A stretch of 12,842 nt of DNA from Bacteroidota bacterium (GTDB lineage Bacteria > Bacteroidota > Bacteroidia > Bacteroidales > Rikenellaceae): assembly GCA_023413645.1 (NCBI GenBank), contig JAEZPN010000051.1, positions 1-12,842 on the forward strand, in the 5' to 3' direction. Below the pieces are notes generated by a model that saw only the letters and a list, made by a program, of their open reading frames with translations, was not told the DNA's origin and searched no databases. Made by a program: the position numbers and the translations under genes. Positions 1-8,171 of the stretch are shown in pieces (position 1 is the stretch's first letter; every line of letters starts with the position of its first letter).

Positions 1-1745
1 TGTCAAAGCTTAGTATAGATCAAAAGACAATAGAAGCTCTTTTGTCTGATAAGAAGACAGACTTCTTGATTCCTGATTACCAGCGTCCATATGCCTGGGA
101 AGAGAAAGAGTGCCAACAACTATGGGATGATATTTTTAGCTTCGCATTCCCTGATGACGACTACGAGAAGTTTAATAACGATGATGAGTATTATTTAGGC
201 ACTATTGTTACATTTAAGAATGAAAGCAGCAAGAAATTAGAAGTTATCGATGGTCAGCAGCGTTTGACAACTTTGATGCTTCTTTTGAGAGCCTTCTATT
301 CGAAGTTTAGCAATATGAAGGATAAAAATTCTATCACTACAAGAGAAACTATTGGTAAGTGTCTTTGGAAAGGTGATGAATTTGGTAATCTTAATACAGA
401 TGTCCTAAAAATTGATTCTCAGGTCGCTACAGATAACGACAAAGATGAGTTCTTGGATATACTTCGTAAAGGCGAGGTTGCAAGCAAAATGAAGAGTAAC
501 TATGCAAAGAATTATACCTTCTTCGTAAATAAGATTGCAGAGTTTCTAAGCAATTATCCAAGCTTCTTCCCATATCTTCCAAACAGAATCCTGAAGAATT
601 GTATTTTGCTCCCTATCGAGGCAGAATCACAGGATACAGCATTGAGAATTTTCTCAACACTAAACAATCGAGGACTACCTCTATCAGACGCAGATATCTT
701 CAAATCTGAATTTTACAAGAAATTCACAAAACTTGGGCGCAAGGATGAGTTTATTGAAAGATGGAAGGCGCTTGAGGAGAATAGCAATAAGTACTTTAAG
801 CCTATTTCTGGTACTCCGATGGATGAACTCTTTTCTCGCTATATGTATTACGAGCGAGCGAAGATGAATATCACAAAATCAACAACCGAAGCCCTACGAT
901 CTTTCTATGGAAAAGATAGTTACAAGTTGCTAAACGAAACAACGATGGAGAATCTGGAGATTCTTATGAATTTCTGGATGGATGTATATGACCAGTCGGA
1001 AGAAAAATTCTCTTCAGATGTTCTTAGGCAATTATTTGTCCTTGAATATGCCCCTAATGGGATGTGGACATACTTTTTGAGTGTGTACTTTATGCACAAT
1101 AGGGACAAGAACAATATGCTGGACAACGATAAATTGTACAAATTCCTAAAGCGAGTTATCGCATTTGTATGGGCATATGCAATTACGAATCCAGGCGTTA
1201 ATGCTTTGAGAACCCCTTTGTATAAGGAGATGAATAATATCGTCAATGATAGATCTATTGAATATACAGATGCCAGATTTGACAAGGTGAAAACGGCCAA
1301 TCTATTTGCCAATTACGCATTTTTGAATGGTCGTCCAATCACAAAGTCGATGCTTGTATGGTGGGCAATGAATACACCGGAGCAAGATATCCCATCACTC
1401 TCTACGCGATTCGAGATAGAGCATATCTATGCTCGAAACCGTAATGACAAGGAGAATACATTAAGCCAGGCATCTAATGTCGAATTGCTCGGAAATAAAG
1501 CAATCCTAGAAAAAAGAATCAATATCCGAGCATCTGATTATAGATTCGAGGACAAGAAAAAGTACTATCTGGGCTATACAAATAAACGTAATGAGCAGAA
1601 GCCTGGCACAGAAGTGAAGGAGCTTGAAAACTACGCAAAGGATTCAATGCGTACAGACTTTACTGAACAGGATATCATAAGCCGCACAAAGGAGATACTT
1701 AATGCGTTTATTGATTATATTGAAGCGGAAGACTTGTTTGCGTAA
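1..1745 (+). CDS. DUF262/DUF1524 (GmrSD-family) nuclease, 5' end at window edge
   Basis: Probable DNase of the GmrSD/DUF262 family, whose characterised members restrict modified phage DNA using NTP. The frame is open to the left edge. The first two bases (TG) would complete an ATG if the missing base were A, giving a start MSKLSIDQKT, so perhaps one base is missing. A TTG at 42 is in frame but would remove conserved N-terminal sequence. Numbering from that TTG, the DUF262 motif IPDYQRPYAW is at residues 10-19 and DGQQR at 70-74, the latter thought to belong to the nucleotide-handling domain. The C-terminal DUF1524 HNH-like part shows EIEHI with His461 and LLGN with Asn485, followed by a basic stretch and a YYLGY segment. 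The Pro usual after the catalytic His (HxxP) is replaced here (HIYAR). Both halves are in one chain, as in fused GmrSD enzymes. It is visibly richer in A/T than the genes to its right, which fits transfer. Target and modification preference cannot be read from sequence. Confidence 0.88.
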   Translation, partial: SKLSIDQKTIEALLSDKKTDFLIPDYQRPYAWEEKECQQLWDDIFSFAFPDDDYEKFNNDDEYYLGTIVTFKNESSKKLEVIDGQQRLTTLMLLLRAFYSKFSNMKDKNSITTRETIGKCLWKGDEFGNLNTDVLKIDSQVATDNDKDEFLDILRKGEVASKMKSNYAKNYTFFVNKIAEFLSNYPSFFPYLPNRILKNCILLPIEAESQDTALRIFSTLNNRGLPLSDADIFKSEFYKKFTKLGRKDEFIERWKALEENSNKYFKPISGTPMDELFSRYMYYERAKMNITKSTTEALRSFYGKDSYKLLNETTMENLEILMNFWMDVYDQSEEKFSSDVLRQLFVLEYAPNGMWTYFLSVYFMHNRDKNNMLDNDKLYKFLKRVIAFVWAYAITNPGVNALRTPLYKEMNNIVNDRSIEYTDARFDKVKTANLFANYAFLNGRPITKSMLVWWAMNTPEQDIPSLSTRFEIEHIYARNRNDKENTLSQASNVELLGNKAILEKRINIRASDYRFEDKKKYYLGYTNKRNEQKPGTEVKELENYAKDSMRTDFTEQDIISRTKEILNAFIDYIEAEDLFA

Positions 1746-1751
1746 ATTTAT

Positions 1752-1889
1752 ATGCTCGCCTACACCTACATATCCCACGGCAAGTTCGAATTAATCGACA
1801 AGCCGAAGCCCGAGTTACAAGATCCGCGTGATGCTATTGTGCGCATTACGCTCGGCAGTATCTGCACCCAGATACCCACATTTTGCTAA
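1752..1889 (+). pseudogene. N-terminal relic of zinc-type alcohol dehydrogenase
   Basis: An ATG 7 bp after the nuclease stop opens a 45-codon frame beginning MLAYTYISHGKFELIDKPKP and running to GSICT. This resembles the N-terminus of medium-chain zinc-dependent alcohol dehydrogenases, in which GSICTSDLH normally leads into the zinc-binding region. Here the similarity breaks right after GSICT. The frame then reads QIPTFC and stops, so the zinc ligands, the Rossmann fold and some 300 residues are absent. The intact start and clean codons up to the break suggest truncation by recombination rather than slow decay. The fragment cannot be catalytic. The family call rests on recalled similarity of about 39 residues. 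Confidence 0.72.
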
Positions 1890-1902
1890 CCACCTGATAC
1901 AG

Positions 1903-1929
1903 AAAAAGGAGTCGATCTCTCGACTCCTT
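1903..1929 (-). terminator. Rho-independent terminator facing the minus strand
   Basis: A perfect 10-bp stem (AAGGAGTCGA at 1906-1915 with TCGACTCCTT at 1920-1929) closes a TCTC loop. Read on the minus strand it is followed by five T residues (1907-1903); on the plus strand no T run follows. A second short pairing (GATAC 1896-1900 with GTATC 1931-1935) could extend it. It is the first terminator-like structure downstream of the four-gene minus-strand operon that ends at 2183, about 250 bp away, and would also shield that operon from the plus-strand nuclease gene. Confidence 0.7.
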
Positions 1930-1935
1930 GGTATC

Positions 1936-2182
1936 TAAGTACTTATAATGAAAATATAATAACTTATCAGTCAGTAAAATACGGTTAAAAAACAGACTAA
2001 AATACAGGTTATAATAGTTGTTTTCGTACCTTCCAGCCTCGAAAGTATAAGTATTCGATAGTCAGTAAATTATTAATCTTTATATCCGTTTATGTACCAA
2101 TTAATTACAAGGATTAATAATTTAGGATTGGAAATCGTACCTATCAAACAAAAGTATATATAATATATAAACCATGGGAATG
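1936..2182. other. AT-rich intergenic stretch with a 13-16 bp inverted repeat
   Basis: I see no gene here. The stretch is very AT-rich. TAAATTATTAATC at 2066-2078 is repeated in inverted orientation at 2112-2124, and the pairing extends three more base pairs inward with one G-T pair, leaving a loop of about 27 nt. It lies within the expected 3' untranslated region of the fimbrial operon. It could stabilise the transcript, bind a protein, or mean nothing. Confidence 0.5.
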
Positions 2183-3187
2183 TTAATTCACTTCTATGTT
2201 ATGCTCTCCATCGTAGTCGGGTACGATCGATACGCCGCCCTCGGCCTCTGATGTAAGGAAACGAGCCTTCATGGTAGTTAGCTTGCTGCGGACCAAAGGT
2301 ACATCTATGGGCTTAAAGCTCGAGATAAGGCGCTCCTGACTATCGTATATCTCCACCGCCACCACCATTGTCGACTCGCTACCATTAACGAATACATAGT
2401 CAAATCCGAGCTCTGCCTCGCTATCGCTAAGACGACGCAACGATGTCTCAAACGTAACACCAGTCTTCGCATCTGCAGGCTTGTCGGTGAACATATTATA
2501 CGAATATGGCATAAAACCCTGATAGCGGAACACAGCCTTGTACTCAGCAAGATCCACATCCACACCGCTTGGCGAGATCTCCTCAGAGGCGATCTTCACG
2601 ATAAAGTCCTCGACATCCACAGATACGAAGTTGAACTTTGCCATAGGGCGTCCCATCTCGACCGTAGTCTCGACAATAGTATCAGAAACCTCCGAAATGA
2701 CCGTGCCACGGAAGGCATCGCGGAAGTCGTTGCTACCCGCATGAGTCTCGCCCATGAGTGCAATCTGCTCAAACTGATTGGTGTCGTAGTGGTGATCTGT
2801 GCCCTCAGCACTCTTTACATAGTCACTCCATACAATAAAGTTGTAGTTGCCAGGAACAACCTGCAAAGTAAGTGTGGTGTTAAGCTCCGAGATGTCATCC
2901 TTGACAAACTCAAAGTGGTAGAGCTCGATGCGAGCCCCAGCACCCTCTGCCTCTGCATCATAAACCTTTACGATATGGCGTACATCATACTCCTCGGCAA
3001 TGGCACTACGGGTCTCCTCCTCATACTCCACAATCTTGTAGAGTGGTAGGTTTGTATCGTAGTTCAGTTTTAGAGTAAACTCCATCTCCTTGGGGGCAGG
3101 ATCGGGGAACTCGTGAACATCGCATGCCGACATGGATAGTCCGCAGAGCAGGCATACCGACATCATAATATATTGTAATACTCTCAT
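2183..3187 (-). CDS. FimB/Mfa2-like fimbrial lipoprotein
   Basis: Secreted lipoprotein of 334 aa: a hydrophobic signal from about residue 3 ends in a lipobox with Cys22 (SMSAC). The mature part begins DVHEFPDPAP and reads as beta-sandwich throughout, with a RHIVKVYDAE strand near 70 and VVPGNYNFIVWSD near 110-122. That last pattern (PG-Y-F-V-W-D) is typical of FimB/Mfa2 family proteins, which anchor type V fimbriae in the outer membrane and help set their length. It is the last gene of the operon. Its ATG lies one base after the TAG of the gene upstream (TAGTATG), which suggests translational coupling. Codons for residues 257-281 (bases 2347-2420) recur as an inverted, nearly identical copy at 8351-8424. 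Family membership rests on recalled motifs, so a distant or domain-of-unknown-function label in databases would not surprise me. Confidence 0.75.
   Translation of the reverse strand: MRVLQYIMMSVCLLCGLSMSACDVHEFPDPAPKEMEFTLKLNYDTNLPLYKIVEYEEETRSAIAEEYDVRHIVKVYDAEAEGAGARIELYHFEFVKDDISELNTTLTLQVVPGNYNFIVWSDYVKSAEGTDHHYDTNQFEQIALMGETHAGSNDFRDAFRGTVISEVSDTIVETTVEMGRPMAKFNFVSVDVEDFIVKIASEEISPSGVDVDLAEYKAVFRYQGFMPYSYNMFTDKPADAKTGVTFETSLRRLSDSEAELGFDYVFVNGSESTMVVAVEIYDSQERLISSFKPIDVPLVRSKLTTMKARFLTSEAEGGVSIVPDYDGEHNIEVN
2347..2420 (-). repeat. Parent copy of a 74-bp inverted duplication
   Basis: This segment of the Mfa2-like gene is the reverse complement of 8351-8424 with a single difference (CTC here, CTT in the copy, read in the coding direction). 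Similarity stops sharply at both ends. The encoded peptide is EAELGFDYVF VNGSESTMVVAVEI. Confidence 0.92.
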
Positions 3188-3188
3188 A

Positions 3189-4520
3189 CTACTTCGCTTT
3201 TATTGGGTTAGGGTTTTTCTTGTAAGGAATACGGTATGAGATGCCAATGGTAACATTGTCCAAACCGATGTAGTTACCGTTGCGTGTCTCGTACAACATA
3301 CCCTCCTTTACGTTCTTAAGGTTGTGGAATACATCGTAGTGGAGAGGATAGATACCAGCGCCCACGGCAAACTCCAACTTCCAGTTCTTGTTCGCGCTAA
3401 TAGGAAGGCGATAACCCAACGAGAGACCTCCACCGAGTGTGGGAGAGGTACCATTGTGATCCTGATAGCGCCAGTCACCATTAAAGGCAAAGTTGTAGTA
3501 TGCAAAGCCCATGTGAGCACCAACGAAGAGACCATCGTTGTTCTTCATAGGCCATACGCGCAACTCGGGCTGTACGGAGAAGTTACGGAACTTGATGGTT
3601 GGCGTGAAGTAGTTAATCGCAGAGTAGGATATAGGCAGATTCAACGATAGGTAATTACCCAAGTCGAACTCCACACCAACATTTGCATTAAGCAGAGCCA
3701 AGCCAACAAGGTTGGTCTTGATGTACATGTAGTGCGACTGCTTTGTTGCGGCTGCTGCTACAGGCAGGATTGATGCAGGACTTACCGCAACATTGTTGCA
3801 ACGCGAAGGCTCTGATAGGGGAATAGGGGTGAGCATCTCACGAAGACGGCTGTCATACATCTTTGCCAAATCGCTCTTCTCGGTAACAATGACCATGTAG
3901 GCATTGCGCAGATGTGCATAGTAGCGATTGAAGATCAATCTCCAAGTCTTGCCATTATCCATAGCCTTGAGCGCATGGATGCGACTGTCGAGTTGCTCTC
4001 CTGTTGAGGTGTTCTCGCTGCGGAGAATCTCCAGGATGTCATCCTTGTTCTCGATATCCGATGCCTCTACCATCTGCTCCAACTCGCCCCATGCGATATA
4101 GTGGTCGTTGCGCACGATAATATCTTCGGGGAGATCCACGCGCTGACGCACATAGTTCTCCAGGCGGGTAAGACGCGTGCTACTGAGGTAGTGGTTGAAT
4201 GGTACGCTACCCTCGGGAGAGCAGGCACCACAAAACTCCACAGAGACAATCTTAACCATTGAATCTCGCTGACGCTCTTCCGCCCAATCAACGATGCGTC
4301 GTAGCGTCGAGTCGTTATCCATATACGACTTGTCTATATATGTCTTTGCCACACGATAGTGTATGCGCATCTCCTCGCGATTTTGAGCGTCATCAGCCAT
4401 CTTGTAGCTCTGTGCCATGACACTCATCGTGGGTATAAATATCGCAAGTGCTAACATCACGAATGCAAAGCGTCGCCTTACATTGCCATGTATGCTAAAT
4501 TGCGTGTTGCTTCTATTCAT
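3189..4520 (-). CDS. OmpA-like / DUF3575 outer-membrane protein
   Basis: Outer-membrane protein of 443 aa. A basic stretch and a hydrophobic segment (about residues 18-36, ending in MAQ) form a signal peptide without a lipobox Cys. Residues about 55-215 are OmpA-like: SPEGSVPFNHYLSSTRLTRL at 101-120 matches the family pattern G-S...N..LS..R, although the usual Asp before it is replaced by Cys-Ser-Pro (Cys97 and Cys100 sit just upstream), so peptidoglycan binding is uncertain. From about 265 (YIKTNLVGLALLNANVGVEF) to the end the alternating beta-strand pattern matches DUF3575, a predicted outer-membrane barrel. Such proteins accompany fimbrial genes in Bacteroidales, where a role in anchoring or export is inferred. 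The gene starts 12 bp after the upstream gene and ends 1 bp before the Mfa2-like gene, so it is co-transcribed with both. Confidence 0.8.
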   Translation of the reverse strand: MNRSNTQFSIHGNVRRRFAFVMLALAIFIPTMSVMAQSYKMADDAQNREEMRIHYRVAKTYIDKSYMDNDSTLRRIVDWAEERQRDSMVKIVSVEFCGACSPEGSVPFNHYLSSTRLTRLENYVRQRVDLPEDIIVRNDHYIAWGELEQMVEASDIENKDDILEILRSENTSTGEQLDSRIHALKAMDNGKTWRLIFNRYYAHLRNAYMVIVTEKSDLAKMYDSRLREMLTPIPLSEPSRCNNVAVSPASILPVAAAATKQSHYMYIKTNLVGLALLNANVGVEFDLGNYLSLNLPISYSAINYFTPTIKFRNFSVQPELRVWPMKNNDGLFVGAHMGFAYYNFAFNGDWRYQDHNGTSPTLGGGLSLGYRLPISANKNWKLEFAVGAGIYPLHYDVFHNLKNVKEGMLYETRNGNYIGLDNVTIGISYRIPYKKNPNPIKAK

Positions 4521-4532
4521 AATCTAAGTTTA

Positions 4533-6245
4533 TTAAAGACCCATTGCTGAGCGGAGCTCCTCGTAGGTATACTCAACACCCTCACAGGTGATGGGGCCTA
4601 CATCTGCGCCCTCCTCAATAATTAGGAACTCAACATCTGCAGATACAAGCTGCAAGGAGCCTACCTTCGCACCGCTCTTGATGGTCATTGTCGTAGAGTA
4701 CTCCTTAGTGCCATAGGGACAGCGGGGTTCACAGCATATAACTTTGTCAATTGTGGTGCCTGCACCAATGGTCATCCATGAGTGCTTGGTAGAGTCGCAT
4801 GTTCCGCAATAGAGCGTGTCGATCTTAGTATCGTATAGCTCCACTACAGCGTGCGTCCATGCGAAGACTGTTCCGTACTCACCGCCATAGAACCATGCAT
4901 CCGACTCATTGCGCACGCCTATGTCGCAAGGTATAACCTCGTGAGTTACGCCATGGTTATCGGTCACGGGTTGGCGAATGGTCGTAGCACCCTTCATCAC
5001 ACAGTTGTTGAGCACGGTCTTGCCATAGGCAATAACTGCAGGTGAGAAGTACCACTCGTGGCACTCAATGCACGATGATGTTGATATATTACGCAACTCT
5101 ACATTATTCAAGATGTTGTTGTAGTTGACATAAGCACCACCACGATACTCGCCCAACTCTATCACCCAAATGTCGCCCGTAAAGAGCATGTTGTTGTAGG
5201 TAATTGTCTGACCCGAGACACTCGCAAACTGAAGTCCTGTCTCATAGCTCGACATGTTGTAGATGGTATTCTCCATGGTGGTGTCCTCCTCAACATTGAA
5301 GTAGACATAGCCATAATCGGTATTTGGCTCATCCACATAATCACGAATGTTGAGTTTGCCATTGTTTGTTACAACCTGACCAACAAAGTCTGTACGGCAG
5401 TTACGCTCGAGTGTTATGCTGTTTGTTTTCTCGTTTTCGAACATCACAGCCTTGTTCTCGTCGTTTAGGAAGAATATCTCGGCACTGTGTGTCGAAGGTG
5501 TCGTATCTGCCAAGAGATAAGCCATTGCCACGTAGGTGTAGTCCTCCATTACGCCATTCTCGTCCACATCAGCCTTAAGGCTCTCTGTGGGGAGAGTGCC
5601 TGGTTTGAACGAAGCGTTGCCGTAATCCGATAGCACACCTGTTGCGAGGTCGATAGTGTGAGCTACATTGCGTACACGGACACACGACTTTGTTATGTCG
5701 AAGCCGTGGAACTCCTCTACATACTCCCAGTCGAAGGGGAATGTTCCTGCGTTGAGCTGCGCAAAGGGACGGCGCAAGATCACGCCTACAGAACTGTCGT
5801 CAATGGTAAACTCTTCCGATATGCCAAAAAAGGCATCGCGCGTCTCGTCGTTGCACTCGCTAGCATACGACACTGTGACCTTCATGTCGTCAGATACGGT
5901 GTAGGCATCCGAGAGGCTCGACTGAAGCCAGAATACCGCCTTGTACTTTACGCCTCCTGTGAGTGTCATCCTTGCAGTAAGACCGCTTGATGAGGTTGCT
6001 CCTGAAGCATTTTTCTTCGTGCTCTTGCTTATTACAAGCGAGTCATCATCAGCATTGAATATCGCATACATAAGCTCATCGACGGTTGTGCCGTCGCTTA
6101 TGGCGCGTGTCATAGCAACATCCTCATACTCGAAATTGAATGTTACTTCAACTTCGGTATGAGGCTGCTCTTTAAGAAGATTATCCTGCTCGCATGCCAC
6201 GAGTAGCAATGCGAGCAGGGTTATGTTTAGAACTCTTTTAATCAT
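4533..6245 (-). CDS. Fimbrillin-like lipoprotein with beta-helix C-terminus (paralog 2)
   Basis: Lipoprotein of 570 aa with lipobox Cys18 (LLVAC). Residues about 30-310 resemble the FimA/Mfa1-like (DUF6562-type) domain: RAISDGT at 47-53, FWLQ, NDETRDAFF, LRRPFAQLNAG, and LERNCRTDFVGQV near its end, a position where fimbrillins carry a conserved Arg-Asn strand. Thr-Arg-Ala at 46-48 sits where FimA and Mfa1 of Porphyromonas are cut during maturation. The remaining 260 residues read as short repeating strands (TIGAGTTIDKV, TIKSGAKVGSL, IIEEGADVGPI) suggestive of a right-handed beta-helix. It is cysteine-rich for a secreted protein: Cys480-x-x-Cys483 and Cys504-Cys505-x3-Cys509. DVDENG at 226-231 matches the paralog encoded upstream. 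Likely a surface subunit or tip-type pilin; binding target unknown. It follows its paralog after 32 bp and precedes the DUF3575 gene by 12 bp. Confidence 0.75.
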   Translation of the reverse strand: MIKRVLNITLLALLLVACEQDNLLKEQPHTEVEVTFNFEYEDVAMTRAISDGTTVDELMYAIFNADDDSLVISKSTKKNASGATSSSGLTARMTLTGGVKYKAVFWLQSSLSDAYTVSDDMKVTVSYASECNDETRDAFFGISEEFTIDDSSVGVILRRPFAQLNAGTFPFDWEYVEEFHGFDITKSCVRVRNVAHTIDLATGVLSDYGNASFKPGTLPTESLKADVDENGVMEDYTYVAMAYLLADTTPSTHSAEIFFLNDENKAVMFENEKTNSITLERNCRTDFVGQVVTNNGKLNIRDYVDEPNTDYGYVYFNVEEDTTMENTIYNMSSYETGLQFASVSGQTITYNNMLFTGDIWVIELGEYRGGAYVNYNNILNNVELRNISTSSCIECHEWYFSPAVIAYGKTVLNNCVMKGATTIRQPVTDNHGVTHEVIPCDIGVRNESDAWFYGGEYGTVFAWTHAVVELYDTKIDTLYCGTCDSTKHSWMTIGAGTTIDKVICCEPRCPYGTKEYSTTMTIKSGAKVGSLQLVSADVEFLIIEEGADVGPITCEGVEYTYEELRSAMGL

Positions 6246-6277
6246 CTACAAAAGTTTTGGGGGATATCTCTTATTAA

Positions 6278-8038
6278 TTAAAACTCATCAATTGCGTTGA
6301 CGATCTCCTCGACAACAGCGCCCTCCTCGATAATAATTGAGAGCTCACCATTTTTGTCAAGTGATGGACGGTTGTTCATGTCGAGGCGCTTAACAGTTGC
6401 ACCAGCCTTGATGATAAGTGATGGAGCCCATCTGTTTGCGGGGTCATCAATCCAGTGATACTGGCCATTCTCATCCTTCACGCGCTTTGCCAAACCTGAG
6501 CTTGTTACGAAAATCTCATCTACAACAGTGCCCTCACCGATAGTGACATGTGCTCTTGAATCTGAGTTGTGGTGTGTACTGCAGCGAATATACTTAATAT
6601 TACTGTTTGTAATTGTGATTCGAGAGTGGCTCCAAGCATAGAGACGGTCAACAGTACAGTTGTTGAATGATGCCTCGCAAGAGTTGGGTACACCGCAGTC
6701 GTAGGGCAATACCTCGCGCATATCGCCATAGTTGTCAGCAAAAGGCTGGGCAGTAGTAGTTGTACCTGTGAAAGTACAGTTCTCAAGTGTAGATACACCA
6801 CGCAAGAATACGAGTGGAGCCATATAGTCGATAGCCTTCACATTCTCGATACCAGGGTGGTCAACAACCATATTCTCTGCCTTGACATTGGTCATGACAT
6901 TTGTGAACTCAACATAGTTGCCCTTATCGCGGTATTCGCCCATTGCGATATACTGAACACGACCCGAGAACTCAACATTGTTCATTGTGATTACATTGTT
7001 GTTCTCCGATGTGAATGTAGCTGCCTCGATAGTGTTGAAAGCAAAAAACTTATCCTCAATGAGGGTGTCCTCTGTGAAGTTGTAGTAGAGACCGGCGCTG
7101 TGTACCTGCTCATTCTCGTAAATAGGGTCAATCTTGATGTTGAACGAGATGTCGCCTGTGAGAATCTGACCTACGATATTTGTACGCCAGTTGCGCTGAA
7201 TAGGCACAAACTCAAGACCTGAGTAGAGGAACGCTGCCTGAGCAGTCTCGCTCTCGTCAGTAAATGTGAATGACATCTTGTGTGATGATGGAGTGGTGTC
7301 TGCCAAAAGGTATGACATAGAGAGATACTCATAGATTTCAACCTCGCCATTCTCATCAACATCAACCTTGAGATCCTCATCGGGGATGGTGTTGAGTGTA
7401 TACTCCACATCAACGCTACCCTCAACCGAGCCGTCAAAGAGGTTGATAACATTTGCTACGCCCTCAATCTTCGCTGCAGACTTCGCTACAGAGAGACCAG
7501 ACTCCATTGCATACTGCATATCCCAGGGGTAAGCACCAACATTAACCTGTGCAAATGGACGACGGAGAACTACTGATACAACATTGTCGCCATCAACTGT
7601 GAAGGGTTCAGTTACGGCTGTGAAAGCGTCGCGGAGCTCATCGTTGTTTACGCCAGCATAGTCGATGGTCACCTTCATGTCATCTGAGATAGTGTATGCC
7701 TCACATGCGGGGTTCTGTGCCCAGAAAGCCACTCGATATGTCTGACCCTTGGCAAGTGAAATATACATTGTATAACCATTCTCTGTAAGAAGACCTGCAA
7801 CATCATCCTTTGTTGCCTTCTTGTGGATCAACTCACCCTCATCGTTGAATACAGCCCATGACAACTGTGTAGCACCAGTACCATCGCTGATAGCTCGTGT
7901 GCCAATCAGACTCTCGGTGTCAATAACAAACTTCACCTCGTGTGTCGCAGGGACAACATCATTCGTGTCGTACTGACATGCCGTAATGCTAAAAGCCGCC
8001 ATAATAACAACCATTAACTTAAGCAAACTTCTTCTCAT
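6278..8038 (-). CDS. Fimbrillin-like lipoprotein with beta-helix C-terminus (paralog 1)
   Basis: First gene of the fimbrial operon, a 586-aa lipoprotein with lipobox Cys21 (SITAC). Residues about 33-315 form the fimbrillin-like region: TRAISDGTG from 47, FWAQ, NDELRDAFT, VVLRRPFAQVNVGAYPW, and IQRNWRTNIVGQIL at its end. DVDENGEVEIYE at 226-237 fits the 12-position EF-hand loop pattern, with acidic or Asn residues at 1, 3, 5, 9 and 12 and Gly at 6. The C-terminal 260 residues are beta-helix-like, with strands such as VTIGEGTVVDEIFV, LIIKAGATVKRLDM and IIIEEGAVVEEI. It is a clear paralog of the gene downstream, with similarity along the whole length, so the two arose by tandem duplication. Inference: a surface-exposed fimbrial subunit, possibly the distal adhesive one. 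A promoter lies about 135 bp upstream of the ATG. Confidence 0.77.
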   Translation of the reverse strand: MRRSLLKLMVVIMAAFSITACQYDTNDVVPATHEVKFVIDTESLIGTRAISDGTGATQLSWAVFNDEGELIHKKATKDDVAGLLTENGYTMYISLAKGQTYRVAFWAQNPACEAYTISDDMKVTIDYAGVNNDELRDAFTAVTEPFTVDGDNVVSVVLRRPFAQVNVGAYPWDMQYAMESGLSVAKSAAKIEGVANVINLFDGSVEGSVDVEYTLNTIPDEDLKVDVDENGEVEIYEYLSMSYLLADTTPSSHKMSFTFTDESETAQAAFLYSGLEFVPIQRNWRTNIVGQILTGDISFNIKIDPIYENEQVHSAGLYYNFTEDTLIEDKFFAFNTIEAATFTSENNNVITMNNVEFSGRVQYIAMGEYRDKGNYVEFTNVMTNVKAENMVVDHPGIENVKAIDYMAPLVFLRGVSTLENCTFTGTTTTAQPFADNYGDMREVLPYDCGVPNSCEASFNNCTVDRLYAWSHSRITITNSNIKYIRCSTHHNSDSRAHVTIGEGTVVDEIFVTSSGLAKRVKDENGQYHWIDDPANRWAPSLIIKAGATVKRLDMNNRPSLDKNGELSIIIEEGAVVEEIVNAIDEF

Positions 8039-8171
8039 AATTTAAATTTTAAATTGTGTAATTTTACTGAATTTTCTCAAAATCTCCTTGTGCTGCTGGA
8101 GGTATGTATATATGCTATTTATTTGATAATCATTTATTCACATTTTACAAACTCCTTTTGGTCAGCAATCA

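Noticed and set aside
920..1312. A 130-codon minus-strand frame inside the nuclease gene
   Set aside because: It lies wholly antisense to conserved nuclease sequence and has no recognisable domain.
5658..5990. Overlapping plus-strand frames opposite the second fimbrial subunit
   Set aside because: They are antisense to a conserved fimbrillin-like region, with no family resemblance and no promoter.
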